Origin: an uncultured Bacteroidales bacterium | GTDB lineage: Bacteria; Bacteroidota; Bacteroidia; Bacteroidales; Bacteroidaceae | Length of the DNA: 64,000 nt | Assembly (NCBI GenBank): GCA_902778625.1 | Contig: CACYYM010000006.1 | Location: 62,001-126,000 of the forward strand | Direction: 5' to 3' | Part shown: positions 33,986-42,840 of the stretch, in pieces | Position numbering within the stretch: the stretch's first letter is position 1 | Layout: each line of letters begins with the position of its first letter | Made by a program: the position numbers and the translations under genes | Notes under the pieces: generated by a model | What the model was told of the DNA's origin: nothing | Database searches by the model: none | What the model saw: the letters and a program-made list of their open reading frames with translations, nothing else

Positions 33986-35815
33986 TTACTTCACGAGAAC
34001 TTTCTTGACTGTGCCGTCGGTCATGCGGATGATGTTGATGCCCTTCTGCGAAGCCGAGAGCTTGCGGCCGCTGATGTCAAAGACGTCCTGCTGTGTCTTG
34101 GATACGGACCTCTGCACTTCATCGATTGGCGTTGCAAAATCCGCAATCTTCGACTGGGCAGCATTGACGATGTAGCCGGTGCTTCTGTCGATGAGCAGCG
34201 CGACTGCCGTCAGCTTCGTCTTGTCCTGAATCACCGAGTTGCTCGAGATGCTGCCTGTGTAGCTGAACTCCTGCTCCTCGTCAGCCTCGATGTTGGGGTT
34301 AACGGAGTTGTTGACACCGTTGAGCACGCTCCATCCGGCGACAGCAACATGATTGTACTCGAGACCGGTCACGGAGCTGCCCATTTTGTACCAGAACGAC
34401 ATTTCGCCGCTGCTGCCCTGTCCGCTATAGTAATTGGTCTGAGCCCAGTTGCTGCCCGTTCCCTTCATCCCGTCCTCTGTCAGGACGAAGGCTATGGCGT
34501 ACTGATTATTGTTTTGGCTATAAGCGAAACGCGTAGTCGTGTTGAACTTAACGCTCTCCTGAGCTTCGCTCGTCCATTCAGCCGACAGCTCAATGGCTGC
34601 TGACGCCATTCTGGCGAAGGATTTGTTCAAGGCGCTCCTGAGGTTGGCGAACGAGGGGTCTGCTTCGAACTGACGGTCCGTGATGGAATGGGGGAAGCCA
34701 TCCACATAAGCATTGACGACGGAATTGTATGCACTGATAGCCATCGGATCGCTGTTGTGAACGGCAATCTGCACTATTTGGTCACCATAGGCTTCATGCA
34801 CCTTCTCCATGCCGACTATTCCTCTTGGGCACCAGCCGCACCATGTGCCGGTGAATTCCTCGATGACGGGTGTCACGGGCATCTTTTCCTTTATCGAAAT
34901 GATGAATCCTGTGCCACTGTTTGCATCAAGAGTGTTGGGCTCGTCGTTGACTTTGGTGACGGTGAAGACTTTCTTCGACTTGCCTAGCTGCTCTGTAGCA
35001 GGGAAGGTGATGCTAAGAGTCTTGTCGGCATTGACAGCCAACGAAGTGAAAGACTTCCTTGTCTCTTCGCTGGGTTCGCCGTCGTCCGAAGTGATAGTAT
35101 ATGAGATGGACTTGACGACATTTGCGCCCTTGTTCGTGATGGTGATGGGAATCTTTGCATCTGTTCCCTTGACGACCATCGTCTCACCGAAGTCGGCAAC
35201 GGATACGCGATTTGTGGGGAACGAGTCGGATTCCAACAGCACTTGCAGTGCCAGCCTGCCGTATTCGTTGCCGTAGAAATTGTACCACGAGCCGTAGCTT
35301 GTGCCAGTGTACGAACGGAAGTAGAACCCGTCGGGCACATCGGTGCCGTAGGCCATAATGGGATACGCCTTCTTGTTGATTGTGATTGTATAACCGACGT
35401 AGATATCACGATGGTCAACGATGAAAGCGGAATCGAGTTCGATCTCGTTAAGGCCGCCTACAATATTTGCCTTCGGCACACTCTTTCTATAGTCGGCACC
35501 AACGCTACCCTGCTTTGGAAGCGAGGTAGAAATCCATACTCTCATAGCGCTGCTGATGGCTGAGACGTCGGTGCCCAGCCAAAGGCGAATTGCTTTGATG
35601 GCGCTGGCGTTGACCATATCTTCGGTGGCGGGAATCTTGATTGCTGCATCGATGGTGCACGCGCTGCTGTTTCCTATGTAACCACCATAAGACAGGCTGC
35701 TGGCATTGGCCGCATTGAAGTAGCCCCACCAGACTTGGTTGTCGCCGACTGTGATGCTTGCTTTGCCGTAAATGGCAAAGAACAATGTAAGGAGAAGTAA
35801 TAAACTGCGTTTCAT
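33986..35815 (-). CDS. Surface/secreted Omp28-related protein with thioredoxin-like CGWC domain and C-terminal sorting-type domain
   Basis: The protein has 609 residues. It starts with a signal peptide (LLLLLTLFFAIYGKA). The first 200 residues form beta-rich domains, followed by an Ig-like region (VSVADFGETMVVKGTDAKIP). An Omp28/thioredoxin-like domain has VIEEFTGTWCGWCPRG, with Cys326 and Cys329. The last 25 residues (DVFDISGRKLSASQKGINII ending KKVLVK) resemble type IX secretion sorting domains or the related short Bacteroidales tail. It probably acts as a surface thiol oxidoreductase or carrier. It is the last gene of the TlpA-DUF6029-Omp28 operon. Confidence 0.82.
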   Translation of the reverse strand: MKRSLLLLLTLFFAIYGKASITVGDNQVWWGYFNAANASSLSYGGYIGNSSACTIDAAIKIPATEDMVNASAIKAIRLWLGTDVSAISSAMRVWISTSLPKQGSVGADYRKSVPKANIVGGLNEIELDSAFIVDHRDIYVGYTITINKKAYPIMAYGTDVPDGFYFRSYTGTSYGSWYNFYGNEYGRLALQVLLESDSFPTNRVSVADFGETMVVKGTDAKIPITITNKGANVVKSISYTITSDDGEPSEETRKSFTSLAVNADKTLSITFPATEQLGKSKKVFTVTKVNDEPNTLDANSGTGFIISIKEKMPVTPVIEEFTGTWCGWCPRGIVGMEKVHEAYGDQIVQIAVHNSDPMAISAYNSVVNAYVDGFPHSITDRQFEADPSFANLRSALNKSFARMASAAIELSAEWTSEAQESVKFNTTTRFAYSQNNNQYAIAFVLTEDGMKGTGSNWAQTNYYSGQGSSGEMSFWYKMGSSVTGLEYNHVAVAGWSVLNGVNNSVNPNIEADEEQEFSYTGSISSNSVIQDKTKLTAVALLIDRSTGYIVNAAQSKIADFATPIDEVQRSVSKTQQDVFDISGRKLSASQKGINIIRMTDGTVKKVLVK

Positions 35816-35843
35816 ATTATAATATTGTTAATGTTGTTATCTG

Positions 35844-36488
35844 TTAGCGGAGCACACACTTGCGAACAGTGAAAGAGCCGTCGGAAAAGGTTGTCTTCTT
35901 CATGAAGATTCCACGCCTCGGATGCTCCACCTTCTGGCCTGAGAGGCCATAATAGGTCACGCTCTGCCCTTTGTCGTCCTTGATGCTTCCAATGCCATCG
36001 GGGTCGGTGGCGAATCTCAAAGTGATTGTCGGGCCGTCCTCATCCGGGAAGTAGTTCTTGCCGACTTTGCGGTAGGTCTGCAACTGATACGTGACGAAGC
36101 ATGTCCCGTCTCCATCGGGGAAAAACTCTGTCTGCATGTCCATAAGCTGATCGGGGAGAATGGCACCGGCTCCCGTCTCGTACGTCCCCACCTCTTCTTG
36201 TGTCATACAATATAAGGGGAAACACGTCTGGAACCGTCCGTTCGTGATGGCAATGATGGTATATGTAGCGCCGCCATAGACCATTTCGTCGCCGACGTTC
36301 ATGACGCTGATACCCGAAGGCATCTGCAAGTCCCCGAAGAAGTCCTCCTCGATGTCAGTGAGATTGAGCACCGTGCCGTCGGGAATAATCTCTCCGTCGT
36401 TGCCCACGAACTGAAGCGGGAAGCCATCCTGAGCTTGCGCAACGAGACCCATGAGAAGCCCCACAGCTATGATAACCGATTTCTTCAT
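35844..36488 (-). CDS. Secreted protein of unknown function with sorting-type C-terminus
   Basis: The protein has 214 residues from ATG 36488 (MKKSVIIAVGLLMGLVAQAQ, a signal peptide); an ATG two codons earlier is possible. The middle is beta-rich (LQFVGNDGEIIPDGTVLNLT). The end GLSGQKVEHPRRGIFMKK resembles short Bacteroidales tails of secreted proteins. I do not recognise a domain. It lies 16 bp after the Omp28 lipoprotein gene and 28 bp before the CGWC protein, so it belongs to the same operon. It has no CXXC motif, so it may be a partner or substrate of the thiol proteins. Confidence 0.78.
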   Translation of the reverse strand: MKKSVIIAVGLLMGLVAQAQDGFPLQFVGNDGEIIPDGTVLNLTDIEEDFFGDLQMPSGISVMNVGDEMVYGGATYTIIAITNGRFQTCFPLYCMTQEEVGTYETGAGAILPDQLMDMQTEFFPDGDGTCFVTYQLQTYRKVGKNYFPDEDGPTITLRFATDPDGIGSIKDDKGQSVTYYGLSGQKVEHPRRGIFMKKTTFSDGSFTVRKCVLR

Positions 36489-36504
36489 AAGCATCTTAGT
36501 TTTG

Positions 36505-37275
36505 TCAATTAAATCTGACTGCCTGCTGCACGCCGCTGTCGTTATAGACAAAGGCGACAACACTCAGCTGCCCTTTGTTCCATGCTGGTTCCAAAGCCTG
36601 AGTGAATGTGCGTTCCGTGCGTTCTCCTTCCCCGACGCTGAAGTCGTCGCCCCACAAGCCGTTGACTGCTGTACGGAACACATGGTTGTGAATGTACGTT
36701 TGATTGGCTGAGCCGTCGGGCATGAGCTGCAGCGTCTGTATGCCGTCCTCGAGGAGCCATACCTGGAGCTTGCCGACGACAGTACCGTCTGTGCCCTCTG
36801 CATAGACATGTATCGTGATGGCATCACCTTCTACGAGAGCGTTGCCGCCAAGTCGCAACGGCGCAGGCTTCGTCAGCTCTTCCTTCACGGCAGCTGCCCA
36901 CTCGGGATAGTTGACAGGTGCGTGTCTGTTGACCAATCCTACGGGCTGGTACTCGAGGTTCCAATGGCTATAGTATTCGTCGCCCGCGTTTGTCTTAAGT
37001 CCAATTACCTTAGCGTTGCCTGCGAAAGCCAGCGGTCCGCCATGGATGCCGACGGCAACGAGGGCGTCGCCGTAAGTTTCCTGCAATTGTGCTATGACCT
37101 CCGTGGCTTTGGGACAGTTTGTGCAGCGTTGTCCGGTGAAGTCTTCGAGGAGCACGACGCGCTGGGCAGGCTCAGGCTTCTCGTATATCAGACGTTCGTC
37201 TTCCGATATGCGGTCACAGCCAACCAGTAACAGGCAGATGCAACTTATAATATAGTATGTATATCGTCCTGGCAT
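36505..37275 (-). CDS. Omp28-related lipoprotein
   Basis: The protein has 256 residues from ATG 37275 (MPGRYTYYIISCICLLLVGC); Cys20 is the likely lipidated residue. A thioredoxin-like CTNC motif at residues 51-54 lies in VVLLEDFTGQRCTNCPKA, the Omp28 family signature. A beta-rich C-terminal half follows. The protein is probably anchored in the outer membrane. It starts 13 bp after the DUF6029 barrel gene. The domain is the same type as that in the 609-residue protein, so the operon encodes two Omp28 members of different anchoring. Confidence 0.88.
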   Translation of the reverse strand: MPGRYTYYIISCICLLLVGCDRISEDERLIYEKPEPAQRVVLLEDFTGQRCTNCPKATEVIAQLQETYGDALVAVGIHGGPLAFAGNAKVIGLKTNAGDEYYSHWNLEYQPVGLVNRHAPVNYPEWAAAVKEELTKPAPLRLGGNALVEGDAITIHVYAEGTDGTVVGKLQVWLLEDGIQTLQLMPDGSANQTYIHNHVFRTAVNGLWGDDFSVGEGERTERTFTQALEPAWNKGQLSVVAFVYNDSGVQQAVRFN

Positions 37276-37288
37276 TGTGCGTTGTGTT

Positions 37289-38938
37289 TCAGAAGTTGTA
37301 ATTGTATGAAAGCGTAAAGCCAGTCGATGCCGGCACGTATCGGCAGACACCGCCCGAGCAGTTGTAGCCTGCACGTGTCCGCCCGTAGCCTCCCTGGATG
37401 CGGTGCTGGCCGACGTTGTATGTCACGAGCCCCTGATAGTAGTGCAGGTTGCTTTCTCCGCAGTTCCACATGTCGCTGACGGTGAACATCCAGTGCGGCG
37501 CCAGCGAGAGCTCGAGCAGGCCGTATGCCCAGTCGCCTTGGTCTTGCTTGGTCGTCAGGTACTGCAGTTCGCCTCGCAGCGTTACCTTCGGAGAGAACTG
37601 GTACTTGGCGTCGGCGATGTAGATGTTGGTGTGCACGGTTCCGCCGTGCCCTTCGACAACGGTCTGATTGTATTGTTGGTTGACGTACATCAGGCTGAGC
37701 TTGAATGCCTTAGAGAGCTTTCGCGTCAGCGTGAGGTCGAAGCTGCGATAGAATGTTTCGTCGCCCCACTTGAAGAACTTCGAGCTGTAGCCGTTGGTTT
37801 GTGCGACGAGGTCTTCTGTATTGTAGAGCTGCCTGTCGATAGCACGGACATAGGAAAGATTGGCTTTCACGTTCATGCCGTAGCGTCCGCCGAGCAGCGT
37901 TTTCTTCTTGAAGTTATAGCCCACCTCCGCCTGATAAGCCCATTCGCCGTCGGCGAGTTGTGTGGCATAGGGATAGATGGCGGCCAGCGCGTAGGTCTGG
38001 TCTTGCGTGAAGGCCGGCAGGTGATTGATGGCAGACGAGATGCCGATGGCTTTCGCGGTCTCGCAAGTACTCTTGAACGACATGTTTTCCGACCGTTTTG
38101 CCTGCAGCAGGACGCTCAACCCTTTCTGGGAGTAAGAGCCCGACAGCATGACGGCAGAGCCTTTCCGGTAGATGTAGTTGTTGGCAAACGACGGGTCGGA
38201 GCCTTTCTGCGCGTACTCGGCCAGCACGTTCCATGCGCCTTTATTGAAGCCCATCCGCACATCCCAGGCATTGACGAACTTCGGGAATCGCAGGCGATAG
38301 AGGGGCGTGAGATATATCTTCTCGTCGTTTTTCTCGAACCTGTTGACCCAGGAGCCGCCCAGCGTGATACCTATATCTTTCTGCTGCCACGACGGAAGGA
38401 GTTCTCCCAAGCTGAGTTCGGCGTCTGTGCCGCTGATGAGCGACTTGTTCCAGTCCCAATAACGGCGCTGCACACCCGTGAGGGCTTTCAACGTAACGCC
38501 ATTCACAGGCTTCACCACAACGCGACCGCCGAGCAGGCTGTTGTCGATGCCGAGCGAGCGCTCTTCGTATGTGCGGAGGATGAAGCCGGAGCCGAACTGC
38601 TCGTAGAACGTGCCTGCCGTCAGCTCCACCTTGCCCAACTTGCCCTTCACCCAAAAGTGAGGCACGCCCCAGCCCTCGAAGTCTTTCTCGAAGCCGGGTA
38701 GCGGATACTCGAGGAACTCCAGGCGGGCGCCTGCATCGATGTATTTGCTTTGCATCAGCAGGTCGGCGTAAGTGTTGTTGAGGAACGAACCGGTCTTCTC
38801 TGCACCGGTTCCGCTGTCGTGGCGCGGCACGAGCATATCGCTCTGTATGCTGCCGGACAGGGACACGCCCTTCCGTTCCCACGACCAAGCCGTGAGAACG
38901 CAGCAGCACAAAGCCAGATATGCGAACAGCCTTCTCAT
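37289..38938 (-). CDS. DUF6029 family outer-membrane barrel protein
   Basis: The protein has 549 residues, with a signal peptide (MRRLFAYLALCCCVLTAWSW) and a long series of amphipathic beta strands ending in aromatic-rich TGFTLSYNYNF, as in outer-membrane barrels. Repeated strand-turn patterns such as GARLEFLEYPLP and GGRYGMNVKANLSYV are visible. The family is known from Bacteroidota but not characterised. Its start overlaps the tlpA stop by one base. Given its neighbours, it may form the pore or anchor of a surface thiol-disulphide system. Confidence 0.85.
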   Translation of the reverse strand: MRRLFAYLALCCCVLTAWSWERKGVSLSGSIQSDMLVPRHDSGTGAEKTGSFLNNTYADLLMQSKYIDAGARLEFLEYPLPGFEKDFEGWGVPHFWVKGKLGKVELTAGTFYEQFGSGFILRTYEERSLGIDNSLLGGRVVVKPVNGVTLKALTGVQRRYWDWNKSLISGTDAELSLGELLPSWQQKDIGITLGGSWVNRFEKNDEKIYLTPLYRLRFPKFVNAWDVRMGFNKGAWNVLAEYAQKGSDPSFANNYIYRKGSAVMLSGSYSQKGLSVLLQAKRSENMSFKSTCETAKAIGISSAINHLPAFTQDQTYALAAIYPYATQLADGEWAYQAEVGYNFKKKTLLGGRYGMNVKANLSYVRAIDRQLYNTEDLVAQTNGYSSKFFKWGDETFYRSFDLTLTRKLSKAFKLSLMYVNQQYNQTVVEGHGGTVHTNIYIADAKYQFSPKVTLRGELQYLTTKQDQGDWAYGLLELSLAPHWMFTVSDMWNCGESNLHYYQGLVTYNVGQHRIQGGYGRTRAGYNCSGGVCRYVPASTGFTLSYNYNF

Positions 38939-39426
38939 TACTTCACGAGCTCGCGCACCTTCTCGATGAGTTCTGTCTCGGCGCCGTCGGTATAGCCGCT
39001 GTGCTTATACACGACCTTGCCCTGTGCATCGACGATAAGCGTATAGGGAATCATCTGTCCGCCGACGGCACGCAGGAAATCGCTGTTCGGGTCGAGCAGG
39101 ACGTCGTACTCCCAGTTGTGGTTGCTCACGAGCGGCTTCACCTTGTTGATGTTCTGCGCCTGGTCGATGCTCACGGCAAAAATCTTCACGCCCGTCTCTT
39201 CCTGCCACTCCTCATAGACCTCGCTGATGGCGTCGAGCTCGCGGTTGCAGGGCTTGCACCAAGTGGCAAAGAAGTCGATGATGAGGGGCTTGCCATCGTT
39301 CGAAAGGGTGTCTGTGCGTACTTCTACGCCGTTCATCGTCTTCAAGGTGATGGTCGGAAGCTGAGCCTGAACGCTGCTTAGGGAAAGGGCAAAAGCCGCA
39401 ATCAGAATGAGTAACAATCTTTTCAT
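38938..39426 (-). CDS. TlpA-like thiol-disulphide oxidoreductase
   Basis: The protein has 162 residues and a signal peptide (LLLILIAAFALSLSSVQA). The thioredoxin fold carries DFFATWCKPCNRE (Cys57, Cys60) and the cis-proline loop MIPYTLIVDAQGKVV. It probably reduces or exchanges disulphides in the periplasm. It is the first gene of a five-gene minus-strand operon with the DUF6029 barrel and Omp28 proteins, so it may supply electrons to the surface CXXC proteins. Confidence 0.93.
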   Translation of the reverse strand: MKRLLLILIAAFALSLSSVQAQLPTITLKTMNGVEVRTDTLSNDGKPLIIDFFATWCKPCNRELDAISEVYEEWQEETGVKIFAVSIDQAQNINKVKPLVSNHNWEYDVLLDPNSDFLRAVGGQMIPYTLIVDAQGKVVYKHSGYTDGAETELIEKVRELVK

Positions 39427-39453
39427 TTATCCCGAAAGTTTGTATTTCGCGTG

Positions 39454-39461
39454 CAAAGGTA
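39454..39461 (-). promoter_or_regulatory. -7 box for the TlpA/Omp28 operon
   Basis: TACCTTTG on the minus strand lies 27 bp before the tlpA-like ATG. Confidence 0.75.
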
Positions 39462-39519
39462 CGAAGTTTTTTTTACATAACACGCAATCAGATAAAATTA
39501 TTTTTCTGAAGACAAAACC

Positions 39520-39624
39520 GGGCACAGGGAGGCCAAAAACGCCGCACGCGGAAAATCAAACGCCGCAGGCGGGGATTGCCATCGCCGCACGCGGAAATTG
39601 CAATCGCCGCACGCGGCGTTTTTA
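39520..39624. repeat. 22-bp dyad array, locus D (CCGC/GCGG, 4 units)
   Basis: Centres lie at 39546 (AC), 39567 (AG), 39589 (AC) and 39611 (AC). A degraded unit with AC at the expected position is at 39524. Read on the minus strand the array ends in GCGGCGTTTTT, which can serve as terminator for cysK. I see nothing else in the 39427-39699 gap apart from the tlpA promoter. Confidence 0.85.
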
Positions 39625-39699
39625 TCCCCCTGTATCTCGTTGAAAATCAGCGCCTTTTGTGTCAATACAAAATGCGCTGAAAATCAACAACTTAGAGTT

Positions 39700-40629
39700 T
39701 TACTCTTCCAACAGAGCAGTGGAGAGATAGCGTTCGCCTGTATCGGGCAGCAGAACAACGATGTTCTTGCCTGCAAATTCGGGACGCTGAGCAACGACGC
39801 TGGCTGCGTAAGCTGCTGCACCAGAGGAGATTCCAACGAAGATACCCTCTTCCTTGGCAACGGCTCTTGCGGTCGCAAAGGCGTCTTCGTTCGAGACTGG
39901 AAGCACCTCGTCGATAAGCTCGGCGCTATAGTTCTTCGGCACGAAGCCGGCTCCGATGCCCTGAATCTTGTGAGCACCCGAGGGATTGCCCGAAAGAACG
40001 GCGCTGGAAGCTGGTTCGACGGCAACGACATAGATGTTCGGATTGTGAGCCTTGAGCGCTTTGGCTACGCCGGAAACAGTTCCGCCTGTGCCTACGCCAG
40101 CCACGAAGACATCGACCTTTCCTTCGCTGTCTGTCCAAACCTCTTCGCCTGTCGTCCTGACGTGAACGGCAGGATTGGCAGGATTCTCGAACTGCTGCAG
40201 GATGACGGCTCCTGGCGTGCTGTCCCTCAGCTCCTCAGCCTTGCGGATGGCACCCTTCATGCCTTCGCTGCCAGGCGTCAGGACGATTTCCGTGCCGTAA
40301 GCCTGCGCGAGTTTGCGGCGCTCGATGCTCATCGTCTCGGGCATCGTCAAAATGACTTTGTAGCCACGAACTGCTCCGACAAGCGACAGGCCGACGCCCG
40401 TGTTGCCGCTGGTCGGTTCGATGATGGTGCCGCCCTTGCGGAGAATGCCTTTCTCCTCGGCATCGAGAATCATACTGAGGGCAATGCGGTCTTTGACGCT
40501 GCCACCCGGATTGAAGAACTCCACTTTCGCGATGACGTTCGCTTTCAGGTTGCGATTCGCAGCAAAGGTGCTGAGCTTTACCAACGGCGTCTTGCCGATG
40601 AGCTCGGTGATTGTGTTGTAAATAGCCAT
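39700..40629 (-). CDS. cysK: Cysteine synthase A (O-acetylserine sulphhydrylase)
   Basis: The protein has 309 residues. The PLP lysine is Lys46 in NPGGSVKDRIA. The substrate loop PTSGNTGVGLSLV and the phosphate-binding GVGTGGTVSGVA are intact. It makes cysteine from O-acetylserine and sulphide. It lies 36 bp downstream of metY, so sulphide assimilation into both cysteine and homocysteine is encoded together, facing an Lrp-type regulator. Confidence 0.97.
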   Translation of the reverse strand: MAIYNTITELIGKTPLVKLSTFAANRNLKANVIAKVEFFNPGGSVKDRIALSMILDAEEKGILRKGGTIIEPTSGNTGVGLSLVGAVRGYKVILTMPETMSIERRKLAQAYGTEIVLTPGSEGMKGAIRKAEELRDSTPGAVILQQFENPANPAVHVRTTGEEVWTDSEGKVDVFVAGVGTGGTVSGVAKALKAHNPNIYVVAVEPASSAVLSGNPSGAHKIQGIGAGFVPKNYSAELIDEVLPVSNEDAFATARAVAKEEGIFVGISSGAAAYAASVVAQRPEFAGKNIVVLLPDTGERYLSTALLEE

Positions 40630-40665
40630 AATGTTTTCCTTTTTATTTATTAACGAATTTGGTAC

Positions 40666-41952
40666 TTATTTTATTGCATTGAAGGCCTGTTCGAGGTCGG
40701 CAATGATGTCGTCGATGTGCTCAACGCCAACACTCAGACGGATGGTCGAGGACGTGATGTGCTGCTCGGCGAGTTCCTCGGGAGAGAGCTGCGAGTGAGT
40801 GGTTGTGGCTGGGTGAATGACGAGGCTCTTCACATCGGCCACGTTGGCCAGCAAGGTGAAAATCTGCAGTGCATCGATGAACTTCCAGGCTGCCTGCTCG
40901 CCGCCTTTGATTTCGAAGGTGAAGATGCTGGCACCGCCCTGTGGGAAGTACTTCTCGTAGAGTGCGTGGTCGGGATGTGAGGCAATGGCCGGGTGGTTCA
41001 CCTTCTCGACGAGCGGGTGCTTTGCGAGGTATTCGACGACCTTCAGAGCATTCTCCGTATGGCGCTCGATGCGAAGGGGCAGAGACTCAACGCCTTGAAG
41101 CAGTATCCACGCATTGAACGGCGAGATGGCTGCACCGGTGTCGCGAAGGATGACGGCACGAATGCGAGTCACGAACGCCGCTGGCCCCGCAACGTCGGCA
41201 AACACTGCGCCATGATAGCTGGCGTCGGGCTTGGCAATCGACGGGTAACGGTCGGCATTGGCTTTCCAATCGAACTTACCGCCATCGACAATCACGCCAC
41301 CAAGCGATGTACCGTGTCCGCCGATGAACTTCGTAGCAGAGTGAACCACAATGTCGGCACCATGCTCCAGCGGTCGGATCAGCAGGGGAGCAAAGGTGTT
41401 GTCTACGATAAAGACAATGCCGTGCTTGTGGGCGACTTCCGCCACGCCCTCGATGTTCAAGACATCGCTGTTGGGATTACCAAGCGTCTCTGCAAAGATG
41501 ACTTTCGTGTTAGGCAGAATGGCTGCTTCGAGAGCAGCAAGATCGTTGATTTTTACGATGGAATGGGCAATTCCTGACGCGGCAAGGGTGTGCGTGATGA
41601 GGTTGTACGAGCCTCCGTAAAGGTTGTCTGCAGCCACGATGTGGTCGCCAGCCTGAAGCACATTCTGCAGAGAATAGGTGATTGCCGCAGCGCCTGAAGC
41701 GACAGCCAAGCCTGCAACGCCACCTTCCAAAGCAGCTATGCGGTCCTCAAGAACGCCCTGAGTGGAGTTCGTCAAGCGTCCGTAGATATTTCCAGCATCA
41801 CGCAAACCGAAACGGTCGGCAGCGTGTTGGGCATTGTGGAATACATAACTTGCCGTTTGGTAAATGGGAACGGCACAAGCGTCTGTCGTGGGGTCGGCAA
41901 CTTGCCCTGCATGGAGGGCGATTGTCTCAAGATGTTGTTTCTGTGTACTCAT
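40666..41952 (-). CDS. metY: O-acetylhomoserine sulphhydrylase (MetY type)
   Basis: The protein has 428 residues from ATG 41952 (MSTQKQHLETIALHAGQ). Longer frames run through the promoter and are rejected. The Cys/Met metabolism PLP-enzyme motifs are all present: [47 protein letters not shown] and VHSATKFIGGHGTS with PLP Lys208. The length, about 430 rather than 380, fits O-acetylhomoserine aminocarboxypropyltransferase. It incorporates sulphide into homocysteine. First gene of metY-cysK; divergent from the Lrp gene. Confidence 0.95.
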   Translation of the reverse strand: MSTQKQHLETIALHAGQVADPTTDACAVPIYQTASYVFHNAQHAADRFGLRDAGNIYGRLTNSTQGVLEDRIAALEGGVAGLAVASGAAAITYSLQNVLQAGDHIVAADNLYGGSYNLITHTLAASGIAHSIVKINDLAALEAAILPNTKVIFAETLGNPNSDVLNIEGVAEVAHKHGIVFIVDNTFAPLLIRPLEHGADIVVHSATKFIGGHGTSLGGVIVDGGKFDWKANADRYPSIAKPDASYHGAVFADVAGPAAFVTRIRAVILRDTGAAISPFNAWILLQGVESLPLRIERHTENALKVVEYLAKHPLVEKVNHPAIASHPDHALYEKYFPQGGASIFTFEIKGGEQAAWKFIDALQIFTLLANVADVKSLVIHPATTTHSQLSPEELAEQHITSSTIRLSVGVEHIDDIIADLEQAFNAIK

Positions 41953-42031
41953 AGTGTAATATATATTATATAATGTATAATTTCCTATTTTCGCGTTTCG
42001 TTCGTATTGATTTCGTGTCCTTTCGACAGTG

Positions 42032-42039
42032 CAAAGGTA
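42032..42039 (-). promoter_or_regulatory. -7 box for metY-cysK
   Basis: TACCTTTG on the minus strand lies about 80 bp before the metY ATG, leaving a leader in which I see no known riboswitch. Confidence 0.7.
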
Positions 42040-42090
42040 CGGCAAGACGAAAAATTCTCCAAGAAGAATAGATAATTCAGAAATAATCGC

Positions 42091-42098
42091 TATATTTG
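42091..42098 (+). promoter_or_regulatory. -7 box for the Lrp-type gene
   Basis: TATATTTG lies about 124 bp before the ATG at 42222. The leader is AT-rich. Confidence 0.6.
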
Positions 42099-42221
42099 CA
42101 CCACCAAACAGATAAATCAACCTGACACAAGAAATAAAACGCCCCACCAGCAGGAAAATAATTCTATGCTGCGGAAACACTGATAATTTTGAATTTTTAA
42201 TTAATAAATTTTGAATTGAAT

Positions 42222-42686
42222 ATGAGCCAACTCGATGAGACAGACCTGCGGATTCTGAGCCTTCTGCAGGACGATTCACGACTGACAAACAAGGAGTTAG
42301 CCGCAAAGATTCACCTCTCCCCCACTCCGACGTTTGAGCGTGTGAAACGCCTCGAACGCGAGGGTTACATCCGGAAATACATGGCGGTTCTGGATGCGGA
42401 GAAGATCAACCGCGGCTTCATCGCCTTCTGTAACCTGCGGATGAAGCAGCATTCCTACGAGAACGCACAGCGCATCATACAGGCCGTGCAACTTATCCCT
42501 GAGATTGTCGAGTGCTACAACATTAGCGGAGACTACGACTTCATGCTTAAGATTTACGTTTCCGACATGAAGGCCTATCAGGAATTTGTGCTGCGAATAC
42601 TCGGCGACCTCGATTGCATCGGCTCGCTCAACTCGTTCTTCGTCCTCGGCGAAGTAAAGAACTCGCACCAGTTGCCGTTGAGCTAA
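42222..42686 (+). CDS. Lrp/AsnC family transcriptional regulator
   Basis: The protein has 154 residues from ATG 42222. The N-terminal helix-turn-helix is LDETDLRILSLLQDDSRLTN and LAAKIHLSPTPTFERVKRL. The C-terminal RAM ligand domain includes VVECY-type residues (IVECYNISGDYDFMLKIYV). Such regulators bind amino acids as octamers. It is divergent from metY-cysK with a shared 270-bp control region, so it likely regulates sulphur amino acid synthesis. That target is inferred from position. Confidence 0.92.
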   Translation: MSQLDETDLRILSLLQDDSRLTNKELAAKIHLSPTPTFERVKRLEREGYIRKYMAVLDAEKINRGFIAFCNLRMKQHSYENAQRIIQAVQLIPEIVECYNISGDYDFMLKIYVSDMKAYQEFVLRILGDLDCIGSLNSFFVLGEVKNSHQLPLS

Positions 42687-42698
42687 TGAAAACACCTG

Positions 42699-42800
42699 CA
42701 GTGTCGTTGCCAAACTTCACGTGTGTAATTTGCAAACTTCACGTGTGAAGTTGACCAACTTAACGTGTGAAGTTGACCAACTTAACGTGTTACGTTTGCA
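42699..42800. repeat. 22-bp dyad array, locus I (CTTCAC/GTGAAG and CTTAAC types)
   Basis: Centres lie at 42721, 42743, 42765 and 42787, all with GT in the middle. Unit 2 is ACTTCAC-GT-GTGAAGT with perfect arms, unit 3 is a hybrid (ACTTAAC-GT-GTGAAGT), and unit 4 is CTTAAC-GT-GTTACG. A CTGCAG-centred dyad sits near 42698, one unit upstream. The array lies between convergent genes. Confidence 0.85.
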
Positions 42801-42840
42801 TTTTAACTGAGGGTCGTTTGGAATCAAATCGTAGGTGGTT

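Noticed and set aside
41953..42090. SAM or other riboswitch before metY-cysK
   Set aside because: I found no conserved core or terminator/anti-terminator in the leader; an Lrp-type regulator next door is a better candidate.
41953..42306. N-terminal extension of metY by 118 codons
   Set aside because: It would run through both divergent -7 boxes; MSTQKQ is the normal N-terminus.
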